From positions 8,291,846 through 8,355,845 of the forward strand of contig CM055742.1 of the NCBI GenBank assembly GCA_029465975.1: a stretch of 64,000 nucleotides of DNA, read 5' to 3'. The stretch comes from Dallia pectoralis (Eukaryota; Chordata; Actinopteri; Esociformes; Umbridae). The notes beneath the pieces were generated by a model, which saw only the letters and a program-made list of their open reading frames with translations, ran no database searches and was not told the DNA's origin. Below are positions 22,634 through 37,369 of this stretch, in pieces (within the stretch, counting starts at the first letter, position 1; each line of letters starts with the position of its first letter). Made by a program: the position numbers and the translations under genes.

Positions 22634-24097
22634 GACGTTTGTGTTTGTTGCCCGCCGCGATATGTCGCATCGTGTTCTAATGCCCCTGAGAAACACCGGC
22701 CTAATTCACTTAAGGCCGTGGCTATAAAAGCACGCAGCCGGATAAATGGCTAACATTTGAGCTCATTATGAGAAGCCTTTATGCGAGTCACCTTTGCCGG
22801 CTGTGAGATATATACAGACGCACCGACTGAACGGCTAGATAACGAAGAGAGGCGTCGTGCCGTAAACAAACGCTCCGGCACGTCGTTAATAAAGGGAACG
22901 CGGGGACCGTGGCAACGGATCAGAGGCACAATGTGAACCACGTTGAGGAACAGGAAATTGAACAGGAGGGACACGGCCACTAAGTGATCCGAATGTCCGG
23001 CGGCGGTTGATCCAAAGATGTTTACTTCATACGGAGTCCTACGAAACGTGCAACTTGTCCCTGGCTTGTACACAAGCTGATGTTTTACCGTTGTCTGGAT
23101 GTGTGGTTTGGTGCTGGACCACCCGGGAGCAACGTCACTGCGCAGTTGCAAGCCGGTTATACACAAGTTACTGGCAGATGAATCGCACATATTGACTGAT
23201 TCGGTAAACGATTCCCACCCAACGCTTCGTTCCCGGCACATCCCTCAGCAGTCTAGGAGCCAGATTAGTCTTAGTCCCGAACTAGGGATTTGCCATGATC
23301 GTCAACTCTCCCGGATCCGTGTTGCCATGACACAGGGCCGTAGATACAGCTGGATATGACAGAATCGGTAACGGTAGAACATGAGGCGTTGATAAAAAAG
23401 ACTCCTGTGGTCGGTTGGAGATTCATTTCAAATGAACACATTCAAATCTATGTTTTCGTCTAAAGCATTGCCCGACAAAACCAAAAACGAACTCTCTGGC
23501 GGAGTGCAGAGTAATCCACGCACATAGCTAGTAAAAAAGAACCGATCGAAGCGCATATTTTCCGAGCAAAGATTGCAGTTACAGTAGATTTCTGTCCAGA
23601 CTGGCCTGTCACAGCGCTCACTGCTCCGTCTGGAACGCGAGTCGACCAAGCTAGGGTAGTGAAGTACTTTTTTTATGAAATAAAAATGTCTGCATTGCAC
23701 AGGTTTTCGATGAAGATGCGGGGCAAAAACATCAAACCACCGGCGCCGATACAATGCCTTTCATGTCGGTGGGAAGAATCGATATAGACGAAGGAATATT
23801 GGAGGAAGCCGGAGAGATTCCCTAATGTGGCAGGAGGCGAGCTGCCCTACATGCCGACCAATGGAATATCTGGAACACATCAAAAGGGATTCTCCTGTGA
23901 GTTCTTTGTTGTCCCTTTGATTCTTTTCAGTTTTCTTATAGAAAAACTTTTTGGCAGAAAATTGAGAGAGAGGGTTGAGGAATCCCCCGGCTGACGAGAG
24001 GTTAGAATCCAAAGTATTTAACCCAAATTGCCTGGATAGGTGCGAACAGTACGTTGTCAGAGGTAAGGGAGTTTAGTTGTGTCCTCACCCAACCCCC

Positions 24098-24100
<3 letters not shown>
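22634..24100. other. Unique sequence with CpG-rich part
   Basis: 22740-23400 is CpG-rich and contains the longest non-repetitive open frame of the window (22750-23241, minus, 163 codons). I do not recognise that product; no splice or promoter evidence supports it. Confidence 0.4.
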
Positions 24101-24138
<38 letters not shown>

Positions 24139-24150
24139 CAAACACACAAA
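24101..24150. repeat. (CA)n microsatellite
   Basis: About 20 CA units, with interruptions at the right end. Confidence 0.95.
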
Positions 24151-27100
24151 AGCCCTATATATCACACTTTGTGTTTTTGGTTCTATATCCGTTTGTTTTT
24201 CATGAATGTATTTTCTTTTGATCTTTATGTCCTGCAATTTATTCAAAGAACTTAAACTGACACTAAGCAATATATATATTTTACATAAAATTGATATTTC
24301 CTTTACAGATTTTTGGCATGCGTTTTAAATTTGGAGTTGATAGAAAGAAACTCTTGTCAAAGTGCTTTAAACAACTACAAGGAAAACATACTGCTCTTCC
24401 AGTAAAGTAAATCTGATTGAAAGGGTCATTTCAAAATCTTTCTTCCTGACCTTGATACATCTACAATGGAAACATGTTTTGGTATTCATCAGTTTGAATT
24501 TTGTTTAGCAATGCCTTTTATATCGGAGACTGACATTTGTCATATAGTCATCGCTAGATAACAAAGACATAAATGTGACCGAGTTGTCTTCAAAGCCTCA
24601 AGGGAATATTTTAACTGCAGTGCGAAGCAGTGCAAACAAGGGCAGACCATTATTTATTTTGGTTTATATATTCTCAGGTCATTGTCGAGGTGGCAAGGAG
24701 AATATTTGCAGAAATGGAAAGCTACAAACGAAAGGAGAACCAAAACACAGAAGATGTTGCCTGAAAAACATGACCGATAAACCTCAGACAGACAACCGGA
24801 TTTCTAACGACACTGTGTGTGTGTTTGTGTGTGTGTGCGTGTGTACTGCGTACGTGGACATCAGCCAGACCAGTGTGCTCTGACATTTCAATCCTGTTGC
24901 CTCACTACAGAGGACAAGCCTTGATTAGATTGGATCTAAGGTCATGTTCAATCAAAAAAGCAACATCCGGAAACGATCCGCGACAATTCAAAGCTGCCAT
25001 TTGTCTTTGAATGTATCTCTGGCCATATTCAATTATGGATGACAGCAGACATGTTTCAACAGAGATGTAACAGAGAGAAAAATTATGAACTGATGATCAA
25101 GAAAAATAACCCAGATCATCAGATCTGCTGGAACCTGGTTTTGGCTTATATACAAGGTTCCGGGTAGACATGGTTTGGGTCCGAATATGATTGCCGGGAC
25201 CTGGTTGGGTAGTAATTATAAAACAGAAAAATGGATGGGATATCTAACCAATTCCTGTTCCAATGAGAAACACTTATTCGTCAAACCAAAATCAAACCTT
25301 GGTTTAGTTAAACCCCCTACAACCGCCTACTCTCCTGTCGAAACTGCCTGACAATATAGAAACAGGAAACGCATTTTCGCCTGGCGAGCAGTTTTTGTAT
25401 TCATATCTCACTCTGACAAAAGCTTATATTGTCTCGGCCAAATCCCATCCCCAGTCATGATTCAAGCCTTGATGAAGAGGTCGGACTGTAACTGAGTCAC
25501 CCCCTCAATCATCGTTGAATGGCACCCGTTCCCTGTCTGCCCTCGCATCGTCCGGAGCCTCACGCCCCAAAGAGTGGAGGAAGAGGCGAGAGAAGCCCTC
25601 GTCTTCCCCTGCCCTCTCAATCACCCCGACTCGTCTGTCACTCTCCATCTGCGGCGCTCCCCGTTTTAACGCCCGCGCCGTCCTTCCCTCGGCCGCCGCT
25701 TCATTCGGCTCATGATGAGGTGTCAGTGCGGCGTTCTTGAGTGGGCGCCCGGCGGAGCTCGCCGTCCTGTGCTCTCCGGGACCCTGCCCGGCCAGAGATG
25801 TGACTGTTATTAACTTGTCAGGGCGGGGGAGGAGCACCGGGTGTGTGGTGGGGAGCTAATAGAAACACACGCTTCCTAATGCACGGGTCGGTCTCAGTGT
25901 CTGTTAACCAAAGTGGTCTGTCACTCGGAAGGGCCCCCCGGGGGGGCTGCCCAGGCTCGACTGACTGGTGCTAGGGGTCAAACGCCACTCTCCATTAGCT
26001 GGTTAGGGTGATCGCGCGGAGGCTGGTGACTAGGGGACTCCTTAAGTCATAGTGGCAAGTTGTCGAGACGTACGGCGTGAAGCACTCCCTCAACGTGACT
26101 TTAGAAATATATCAACTGGATAGATACCTGTGTCACAACGCTGGACAAGAACTGCCACCAGCCGAAAAGGGGATAAAAAGTCCCATCGAAGTGCTGGCGC
26201 GTTTTTTACCCGATTAAAACATTGTGCTTTCACGCAGCAGACTTTCTGGGTTGTACTGTTGGCTTTGACTTGTTCTTCCGCATTTGTGTGTGATGAAAGA
26301 AAGCTTTTCTCTTTTGTTTTGTTTTCCCTGTGAGAATAAAACATCTGATGGGTGTGAGTGATTGAACATGATTGTACATTAAATAATTTTTTCAAATATT
26401 GTTTATAAAACACTTGAATGCAAGTATAATGTCAGCGTGTTCTGGGTTCACTTGCAGTCACTTGCAGTTTTTTTTTACATTTCAGTGTGAGGCAAAAAAT
26501 TGGGGGCGAGCCGATTAAATTTGTTAAAACGTATTTTTTTTGCTGGAGTCACCTGGACTTGCAAAATTAGGAATCATGTTTTTGAAATTGATCCTGTCCT
26601 TAGGTACAGGTACCAACAATATCGTTATCTCATTGTCTCCACCTCAGTGAGAACGATCAAAGCAATTATGAGACACTTGGAATATAAAAATAATGTGAGC
26701 AGTGAACGCACAATAAAATGATTTATGCAGTAAATCCAAACAACTCACAAGTCACACTCTGTTCCGACCATTAAATAAAAGTAGGCGAAACAGCCAGACA
26801 GCAGGACTGGAGTAAAAAAATAAAGAAAAACTTAAGAGTGGGACCGGACATTAGGGCCTATAGGAGTGTAATGCCGTGTTTTATGCCTCAATAACTTTTG
26901 CATCACCCCGTTCATATTGTTGAGACAATCCAGAACAAAGCCTCTCGTGCAGCATTAACCTTTTCCTGCCGTCGCGAGGTGTTTAACTGTGACACATGCA
27001 GGCACGCGTGGGCAAATTGCCTGCCATTCCCAGGTACACGCCGACGGCTATCCGCGGGAAATGTTCTACACAACGGTTTCCTCCTCGGCAAATATCGCCC

Positions 27101-28605
27101 GTGTTAATTATTTGATACTCCGCGGAGCGCCGGCGCAGCTGAAGCAATGTGTTCTAATCCCGGTGCCCTTTTCCCGGCTGCCGCGTTAATTAAGTGTAGA
27201 CGGAATGGAGGCGAGCTGCAAAGTGACGGCAGGGTGGTTCTGGAACACTGTCCGGCCGCGCACCGTCACAGGAGGACGAGCTGGACAAGGTGGGTGGCAT
27301 TGCTCATAAACACAAACAGGACGGCTACGCTGCAAGTTGACTAGACTTACTTAGATGACAGCAGGACAATGTACACACACACACACAGACACACATACGG
27401 TAAGGCACTGGTGAATCTTATTTAAGCTCTTCTTCGCTGACAGGAGAAACAGCAGATTAAAAAGTATATCTAGGAAAAAGATGCAGACACGAAGAATAAA
27501 CAAGGCAGTGGATGTTCCTCAATAATATCAACTGTTTTGGTCACATGGTACCTAACCTCTAACACCGTGAAGCAGAGCTGTGCATGACCAGAAACGTTGT
27601 CTTCAAAACAAAATCATAAAAAAATTCCTAGCGATGCTAACATTAGCTAGCTCAGATATGGTGGACTCCACTTACATCTCCCTAATGCGCATTGGAAACA
27701 AATATCTCCCAGAAATCAGTAAGAATGCATTGATAATGACAAAATGTGCAACTCGTAAAGACAAATTAAACATACACTGGCCCTGATTTATTAGCAATTG
27801 TTCAAAATACCCCAGCAGGATTGTATACTTCCTGTTGAACAGTATAGAAACGCTAAGTGTATCATTCTTCCGGGGTTACAGTATGTGGAGGATTTCCAGG
27901 AAATTCAATTGCACGTTTTGTCTGTTGTGGATGTTAAAAAGATCAGTTTAACTGGCCAAGATTAGACCCTATACAAAATCTGTATATATCGCCATAGGCT
28001 GCTTTTCAGCTAAGATGCCACTGTTCACTGTACTTTTGTTTCCAGTGTTTTTTTTCGTCAAAAAAAATGACAACCTCTCCCAGAATCCTCTTTCCTCGGT
28101 TGTAACAGCAAGTGCATAAGCCACATCCGTCGGAACATCAGTGCGCGGCTAATGCTAACGTCAAATGCTAACGGCTAATGCTAAAGACTATTGCAAATGT
28201 ACCTACACATCACAAGTAGCCCTGACAGAATCAATCTCACTGGAAAGAGTATATCGCTGGTAATCGATACAAGGTTCCCTGAAGTTTGCACTCAGCTCAG
28301 AGCACACTGCTCTTTTAGGATCAGTGTTGTCTCGCGTATCACATCGAATGAACAGGATGCGCCTGATCCAAGGGCCTTTGTCAACTAATGGGCTTTTCAA
28401 ATGCTCTGTATGGCAAGGTGATTGCCCTTGGGTTGGGACTAGAGAAGCTTTTATTGAATTGTGGAGGACAACAAGAACACAACAAAGGCAGACAATTTGT
28501 CGCAGAATGTTTGGAAGCAACTACTCCGCGCAAAACCTGTCTGTGTTAAGTCCAAAGCAAACAATTATATGTGCGTGGAGAACCGGCAGATAACACTTAT
28601 CTTAC
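24151..28605. other. Unique intronic sequence
   Basis: No gene recognised. 25500-25860 and 26980-27270 are CpG-richer islands in an AT-rich background. The second contains paired homeodomain-type TTAATTA sites (about 27105 and 27187) and is a candidate regulatory element. The rest shows only short frames. Confidence 0.45.
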
Positions 28606-28745
28606 TAACCTCAAGGCTGGGGCAGTAACCAAATGGTTCCTGGTTCAAATCGCAGGTAAACAATGTACAATAGCAACGCACTTGACTCTAAATGCTTGTG
28701 TAAGTGGCTCTGGATCGGAGCATTTGATGAATGACTACAGTGTCA
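28606..28745 (+). mobile_element. Truncated tRNA-derived SINE (3' part)
   Basis: A B-box-like GGTTCAAATCG, then the tail motif TGTGTAAGTGGCTCTGGATC followed by a degraded version of the usual AGAGCGTCTGCTAAATGAC ending. This matches the tail shared by salmonid HpaI-type and related fish SINEs. The A-box half is eroded. Confidence 0.6.
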
Positions 28746-30245
28746 AGTCTGTTTGTGTCTAGGGAATAGGGGGCCTTTTTAGTTCCTAACAGGAGTGGAT
28801 CTCCTCTACTGAGTGTTCTGTTACTTCAGATCTTCGGTCATCAAAACTCTGTCAGTGTTGACAGGCTGAGGGCACAGAGAACAGCGAAGAAGTGGCCAAT
28901 CTGTCATCATGGGGCAAACCCTCTTTTTGCAGATGGCTTTGAACAACTTCCAAGCAAATATTTGACGGTTCAGGATCACGTGGGTTTGTGCGTGTTGGCT
29001 CGTGCATGCCATCCTAGTGATGGTCCATTTTTTACATTGGAATGATGATAACTTGTTTTATTTTTAGCCTACAGACGTTCGGATCTAGTAAATTCACCAC
29101 GCTTAATCAAGGCATAAAGCTCAAGCTAATCAATACGTGTCAACTTCCAATAAGCAAATTCATTAGTTCAAGATTTAGTGTATAACTGTCAGAAGGATCG
29201 CCATTAGCCTCTCGCCGGGACGGGTCATGGGCGATTATCTACCGAGCATCTGTGCGAATCAATGTGGTGAATTAACGCATCAACCAAATGTCAATGGCCA
29301 CCCATGCATTAATTCCAGCAGATCATCTGATCTGTGCAATAATCGGTTTGATCGATGGAACTAAATCACCAAACAGGTGCCTGGTCAAGGGTCAAGCTAC
29401 AGAACCATGATCTGAATAGGGCGTCAAAATAGTCCCGCGTGTCTTCTCAGACGCGGATCGATATAGTGTCCCTATACTCAATTGCGTCCGTAATTCGGCT
29501 GGGTTACAGGTCATAATGTGATTACAATGCGTGCTGTGTCTCCAAGAGACCGGGGAGACTGGTAATGGACGCCTGTTTAACGAATCGCTCTGGTGTTTCC
29601 ATGGGCCCGCATAAAATGTAAACCGCAACCGCACTTGCCCCTAATAATAGGGTCATCTCGCGCAATGTGATCTGATTTGCGGTTATTCGTTGACCCACTT
29701 CCGGCACGTGTCACATCGCAGATTAACATGCATATATGCATGGGGCCCATGAACATATGCCTAAAGCAACGAAGTGTTATTACCTCCCGGGCGATACCAT
29801 AATATTGATCATTAGGCTGAAAAATAATACAAAAATAGACGGAGAAAGAGGGAGGGGGGAAAGGGGCTCATTGCGCATACCCCCCCCCCTCCCTCCCAGT
29901 CGCAAACACGTTAAATATTCACGTTAAATATGTTTCATGCATTCGAGTCCCCATCCGATGCATTTCAACCCGTGTAATATAACCACACAGCTGAGCGAGG
30001 GAGAGCGCGCCCCCGGTGCTGCACAACTCCTATCGATGCAGGATATTGAAATGCTCCCCACGCACATATTCTGTCACTCCACCACACAGCAGCAGCACTG
30101 GGTCTGGACGGTGTTACAAGGGGTCGGGCATCACGGCACCCCCCACCCAGCAACACCCCTCCACACACACACACACATACAACAATATTCCAAACTAAAA
30201 TAATAAATGTATGCCCAACAAAAAAGAAAACTCACTGCCCAGTGA
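28746..30245. other. Unique sequence next to sgcz exon 1
   Basis: Contains an AT-rich, homeodomain-site-dense patch at about 29190-29360 and a palindromic ATGCATATATGCAT near 29729. C9 and CA tracts lie near 29881 and 30160. No coding exon seen. Candidate conserved non-coding DNA by composition only. Confidence 0.4.
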
Positions 30246-30251
30246 ACGTAC

Positions 30252-30290
30252 CTTCAGAGCCTCGATATCCAGTGACGCTGATCCGTCCAT
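30252..30290 (-). CDS. sgcz: sgcz exon 1 (zeta-sarcoglycan, first coding exon)
   Basis: The minus strand encodes MDGSASLDIEALK, followed at once by a donor GTACGT (30251-30246), phase 0. Mammalian SGCZ begins with the same-length exon MDRSTNLDIEELK, also ending after lysine, so 9 of 13 residues and the exon border agree. Zeta-sarcoglycan is a single-pass type II membrane protein of the sarcoglycan complex, part of the dystrophin-associated complex of muscle sarcolemma; this exon is the start of its cytoplasmic N-terminus. The membrane and extracellular exons lie outside the window. The start context is weak (T at -3, G at +4). The neighbouring divergent tusc3 gene strongly supports the call, since SGCZ and TUSC3 are divergent neighbours in mammals. 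At 39 bases, homology alone would be marginal; orthology rests on sequence, splice site and synteny together. Confidence 0.82.
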
Positions 30291-31150
30291 ACAGAAGGAG
30301 AAAGTGTTGCGCGTAAAGTTGAAATGATCTAGACTCGCAGTTCCCGGTCTAAACTCGGCCCCGTCCTCCAACCCTCAGCTGATTTTCTCAATTTCATTCC
30401 CGTTGAGATCACGACTTCGCCGGTTCGTAATTGAAGCGATGACGGTGTGACGGCAGTTATTGACCAGCAGAGACGGTAACGACAAACAGTTCGGATGTCT
30501 CCGAGTTGCAAAAGGGGAAAGCGAATTCCGTTATGGTGGATTCACATCTCCGCAGGCTGAATCACCGCAACCCCGTTAGATGAGTTCCCATCCTTGGACA
30601 TTCTCATGCGGCAAATACACAGGCATGCTGTTCGGTCTGAAGACAGGGGAAAAGCCCATGAAAAGAGAAATGGAGAGCCGGAGGGAGGCCGCTGTAATTC
30701 TAATAACGGATTTGTTCGGGTGATATTGGGGAGGGGGTGGGGGCGGTTCTAATCAATTAGGTGCATCGAAAACAGCCGAGGAAGAAAACGCGCTCCTTAC
30801 ACGATCCGAGCCGGAGTCGCTGTGGCGGGCGGTGCTGAAGCTGACGCTCGCATCGGTCGGTGCACGCACGGCATCTGAATTCAGTGCGCGCTATCTCGGA
30901 AAATCTGTGTGAGAGAGACTAGAGGGAGGGGTTGAGAGAGATAGAGGGAGACGGGGAAGGGCGAGAGCGGTCCATTCGGAGAGAAAGGGAAATGTGCGGG
31001 CGAGTTGCTCCAGCGGGGCAGTGGCTTTGCGGTGCGTTGCGGTGCTTCGCCAGCAGGTGCCTGTATCTGCTCCGGGGCTCTGACTCGAAAAGTGGATTTT
31101 TCACCTACGGTCTCCCCCGACTGCAGCCCGGCGTGCCATGCAGCCCTTTC
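30291..31150 (-). promoter_or_regulatory. sgcz: sgcz 5' UTR/promoter region
   Basis: This is CpG-rich sequence immediately upstream of the sgcz start. A G-rich Sp1/KLF-type block (GGGGAGGGGGTGGGGGCGG, about 30728-30746; GC boxes on the gene strand) lies beside a homeodomain-type AATCAATTAG. No TATA box is evident. The transcription start cannot be fixed from sequence alone. Confidence 0.5.
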
Positions 31151-31247
31151 CCCGGGGTCCTAACGCAACGAAAGTGTGAAGCCCTTCATCAGACGACCCG
31201 AGCGCATATAGCCTACAATTACTCCTGAACCGCAGTGCTGTTTTAGT

Positions 31248-33284
<2,037 letters not shown>

Positions 33285-36200
33285 TGTAGGATATGTGTTA
33301 TTAGGCTAATATCATTACATCTCTATGTAGGCTATGTGTTATTAAGCTAATATCATTACAGGCTATGTGTTATTAGGCTAATATCATTCCACCTCTATGT
33401 AGGCTATGTGTTATTAAGCTAATATCATTACATCTCTATGTAGGCTATGTGTTATTAGGCTAATATCATTACATCTCTATGTAGGCTTTGTGTTATTAGG
33501 CTAATATCATTACATCTCTATGTAGGCTATGTGTTATTAGGCTAATATCATTACATCACTATGTAGGCTTTGTGTTATTAGTTATTAGGGCTTTGTGTTA
33601 TTAGGCTATCATTACATCACTATGTAGGCTCTAATATCATTCCACCTCTATGTAGGCTTTGTGTTATTAGGCTAATATCATTACATCACTATGTAGGCTA
33701 TGTGTTATTAGGCTAATATCATTCCACCTCTATGTAGGCTTTGTGTTATTAGGCTAATATCATTACATCACTATGTAGGCTTTGTGTTATTAGGCTAATA
33801 TCATTACATCTCTATGTAGGCTATGTGTTATTAGGCTAATATCATTACATCTCTATGTAGGCTATGAGTTATTAGGCTAATATCATTACATCTCTATGTA
33901 GGCTATGAGTTATTAGGCTAATATCATTACATCTCTATGTAGGCTATGAGTTATTAGGCTAATATCATTACATCTCTATGTAGGCTATGAGTTATTAGGC
34001 TAATATCATTACATCACTATGTAGGCTTTGTGTTATTAGGCTAATATCATTACATCTCTATGTAGGCTTTGTGTTATTAGGCTAATATCATTACATCACT
34101 ATGTAGGCTTTGTGTTATTAGGCTAATATCATTACATCTCTATGTAGGCTTTGTGTTATTAGGCTAATATCATTACATCTCTATGTAGGCTATGTGTTAT
34201 TAGGCTAATATCATTACATCTCTATGTAGGCTATGTGTTATTAGGCTAATATCATTACATCTCTATGTAGGCTATGAGTTATTAGGCTAATATCATTACA
34301 TCACTATGTAGGCTATGAGTTATTAGGCTAATATCATTACATCTCTATGTAGGCTATGAGTTATTAGGCTAATATCATTACATCTCTATGTAGGCTATGA
34401 GTTATTAGGCTAATATTTAGGTAGGATATGTGTTATTAGGCTAATATCATTACATCTCTATGTAGGCTATGAGTTATTAGGCTAATATCATTACATCACT
34501 ATGTAGGCTATGAGTTATTAGGCTAATATCATTACATCTCTATGTAGGCTATGTGTTATTAGGCTAATATCATTACATCACTATGTAGGCTTTGTGTTAT
34601 TAGGCTAATATCATTACATCTCTATGTAGGCTTTGTGTTATTAGGCTAATATCATTACATCTCTATGTAGGCTTTGTGTTATTAGGCTAATATCATTACA
34701 TCTCTATGTAGGATATGTGTTATTAGGCTAATATCATTACATCTCTATGTAGGCTATGTGTTATTAGGCTAATATCATTACATCTCTATGTAGGCTATGT
34801 GTTATTAGGCTAATATCATTACATCTCTATGTAGGCTATGTGTTATTAGGCTAATATCATTACATCTCTATGTAGGCTATGAGTTATTAGGCTAATATCA
34901 TTACATCTCTATGTAGGCTATGAGTTATTAGGCTAATATCATTACATCTCTATGTAGGCTTTGTGTTATTAGGCTAATATCATTACATCTCTATGTAGGC
35001 TATGTGTTATTAGGCTAATATCATTACATCTCTATGTAGGCTATGTGTTATTAGGCTAATATCATTACATCTCTATGTAGGCTTTGTGTTATTAGGCTAA
35101 TATCATTACATCTCTATGTAGGCTTTGTGTTATTAGGCTAATATCATTACATCACTATGTAGGCTTTGTGTTATTAGGCTAATATCATTACATCTCTATG
35201 TAGGCTTTGTGTTATTAGGCTAATATCATTACATCTCTATGTAGGCTATGTGTTATTAGGCTAATATCATTACATCTCTATGTAGGCTATGAGTTATTAG
35301 GCTAATATCATTACATCACTATGTAGGCTTTGTGTTATTAGGCTAATATCATTACATCTCTATGTAGGCTTTGTGTTATTAGGCTAATATCATTACATCT
35401 CTATGTAGGCTTTGTGTTATTAGGCTAATATCATTCCATCTATATGTAGGCTATGTGTTATTAAGCTAAGATCATTCCACCACTATGTAGGCTATGTGTT
35501 ATTAGGCTAATATCATTCCACCTCTATGTAGGCTATGTGTTATTAGGCTAATATCATTCCACATCTCTATGTAGGCTATGTGTTATTAGGCTAATATCAT
35601 TCTATCTCTATGTAGGCTATGTGTTATTAGGCTAATATCATTCCATCTCTATGTAGGCTATGTGTTATTAGGCTAATATCATTCCACCTCTATGTAGGCT
35701 ATGTGTTATTAAGCTAATATCATTCCATCTCTATGTAGGCTATGTGTTATTAGGCTAATATCATTCCACCTCTATGTAGGCTATGTGTTATTAAGCTAAT
35801 ATCATTCCATCTCTATGTAGGCTATGTGTTATTAGGCTAATATCATTCCACCTCTATGTAGGCTATGTGTTATTAAGCTAATATCATTACATCTCTATGT
35901 AGGCTATGTGTTATTAGGCTAATATCATTCCACCTCTATGTAGGCTATGTGTTATTAGGCTAATATCATTTATTAGGCTAATATCATTCCACCACTATGT
36001 AGGCTATGTGTTATTAGGCTAATATCATTCCACCACTATGTAGGCTATGTGTTATTAGGCTAATATCATTACAGGCTATGTGTTATTAGGCTAATATCAT
36101 TCCACCTCTATGTAGGCTATGTGTCATTAGGCTAATATCATTACAGGCTTTGTGTTATTAGGCTAATATCATTCCATCTATATGTAGGCTATGTGTTATT

Positions 36201-36772
36201 AAGCTAAGATCATTCCACCACTATGTAGGCTATGTGTTATTAGGCTAATATCATTCCACCTCTATGTAGGCTTTGTGTTATTAGGCTAATATCATTCCAT
36301 CTATATGTAGGCTATGTGTTATTAAGCTAATATCATTACATCTCTATGTAGGCTATGTGTTATTAGGCTAATATCATTCCACCTCTATGTAGGCTATGTG
36401 TTATTAAGCTAAGATCATTCCACCACTATGTAGGCTATGTGTTTTTAGGCTAATATCATTACAGGCTATGTGTTATTAGGCTAATATCATTTCACCTCTA
36501 TGTAGGCTATGTGTTATTAAGCTAAGATCATTCCACCACTATGTAGGCCATGTGTTATTAAGCTAATATCATTACATCTCTATGTAGGCTATGTGTTATT
36601 AGGCTAATATCATTCCACCACTATGTAGGCCATGTGTTATTAAGCTAAGATCATTCCACCACTATGTAGGCTATGTGTTATTAAGCTAAGATCATTCCAC
36701 CTCTATGTAGGCTATGTGTTATTAGGCTAAGATCATTCCACCACTATGTAGGCTATGTGTAATTAGGCTAAT
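33285..36772. repeat. 41-bp minisatellite, about 85 copies
   Basis: Unit GGCTAATATCATTACATCTC plus TATGTAGGCTATGTGTTATTA. Variants are CTTTGTG, CTATGAG, ATCACTATG, CCACCTCTATG and TTAAGCTAAGATC. The centre (about 33780-35440) is dominated by the ACATCTC form; both ends are richer in CCACC and AAGCTAA forms. It is the largest array here and sits between the sgcz and tusc3 promoters. Confidence 0.98.
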
Positions 36773-37262
36773 AGCCAAAGGTGCCAGACTTTAGGTACAT
36801 AAAGTATCATCTGATGCTTATAACTAGCCTACATGTGTTGTTATACTGTGAATAACAACTCAAATAACAAGGCTGAGTGCAGAAGATGTCCATAGGAAAT
36901 TGCAAACTGAGCACAAGGGTAGTTTAGTAGCCTGTCCCGTGAGTAAGTAACATTTGCAGTGGTATCCCTGTTGAATGCTGCCAAATACAAATCGAACAAA
37001 ATCTTCAGGATGAAGCTCTAGACAGACGAGGTGTTCAATAACGTAAAAACAGAAAGAATAATAGGTGAACTATGACTCACTGATTTCATAAATAATGTTA
37101 AGTAGTCATTTTGGATGTAAGACGACAAATCAGACTCAACTGAAGTCTGTTGCAATATCGAATGAGCACAAACATAGGTTGACTGACTGACCTACACCTA
37201 ATGAATAATATATATGTAGTTTCATCATTCGATATCACAACAAAGTATTCAATTTATTTATG
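36773..37262. other. Unique sequence upstream of tusc3
   Basis: AT-rich, no motif cluster or coding frame recognised. Confidence 0.5.
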
Positions 37263-37369
37263 GACTACAACACCCAGAACACTTCTTCTCGGACAATCAC
37301 CTGATTCGCCGAACCAGCAGCCAATCACACTTGAGAGAGACGAGTCGCACAGCGAGAGCATCTTCCAAC
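37263..37369 (+). promoter_or_regulatory. tusc3: tusc3 core promoter and 5' UTR
   Basis: ACTACAACACCCAGAAC (37264-37280) resembles the ZNF143/THAP11 element ACTACAATTCCCAGAA found in many housekeeping promoters. A CCAAT box lies at 37321-37325, and AACATGGCG, a YY1-like motif, overlaps the start codon. There is no TATA box. This is consistent with a broadly expressed ER gene. Confidence 0.65.

Larger units (their letters stand above)
1..30251 (-). other. sgcz: sgcz intron 1 (partial, runs off left edge)
   Basis: The interval follows the GT donor (30251-30250, minus strand) of the first sgcz coding exon. No second exon is visible on the minus strand; in particular I found no reading frame with the conserved transmembrane-exon motif YGWRKRCLYFF that exon 2 of sarcoglycan zeta/delta proteins carries. 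SGCZ is known for very large introns in mammals, so a >30 kb first intron is expected. Its content (arrays, transposons, unique patches) is listed separately. Confidence 0.75.

Noticed and set aside
23255..23290. Possible small palindromic teleost MITE (CCAGATTAGTCTTAGTCCCG)
   Set aside because: Only one diverged half is visible; too short to support.
1..30251. Second sgcz exon
   Set aside because: No minus-strand frame encodes the conserved membrane-proximal YGWRKRCLYFF region, so exon 2 must lie beyond the left edge.
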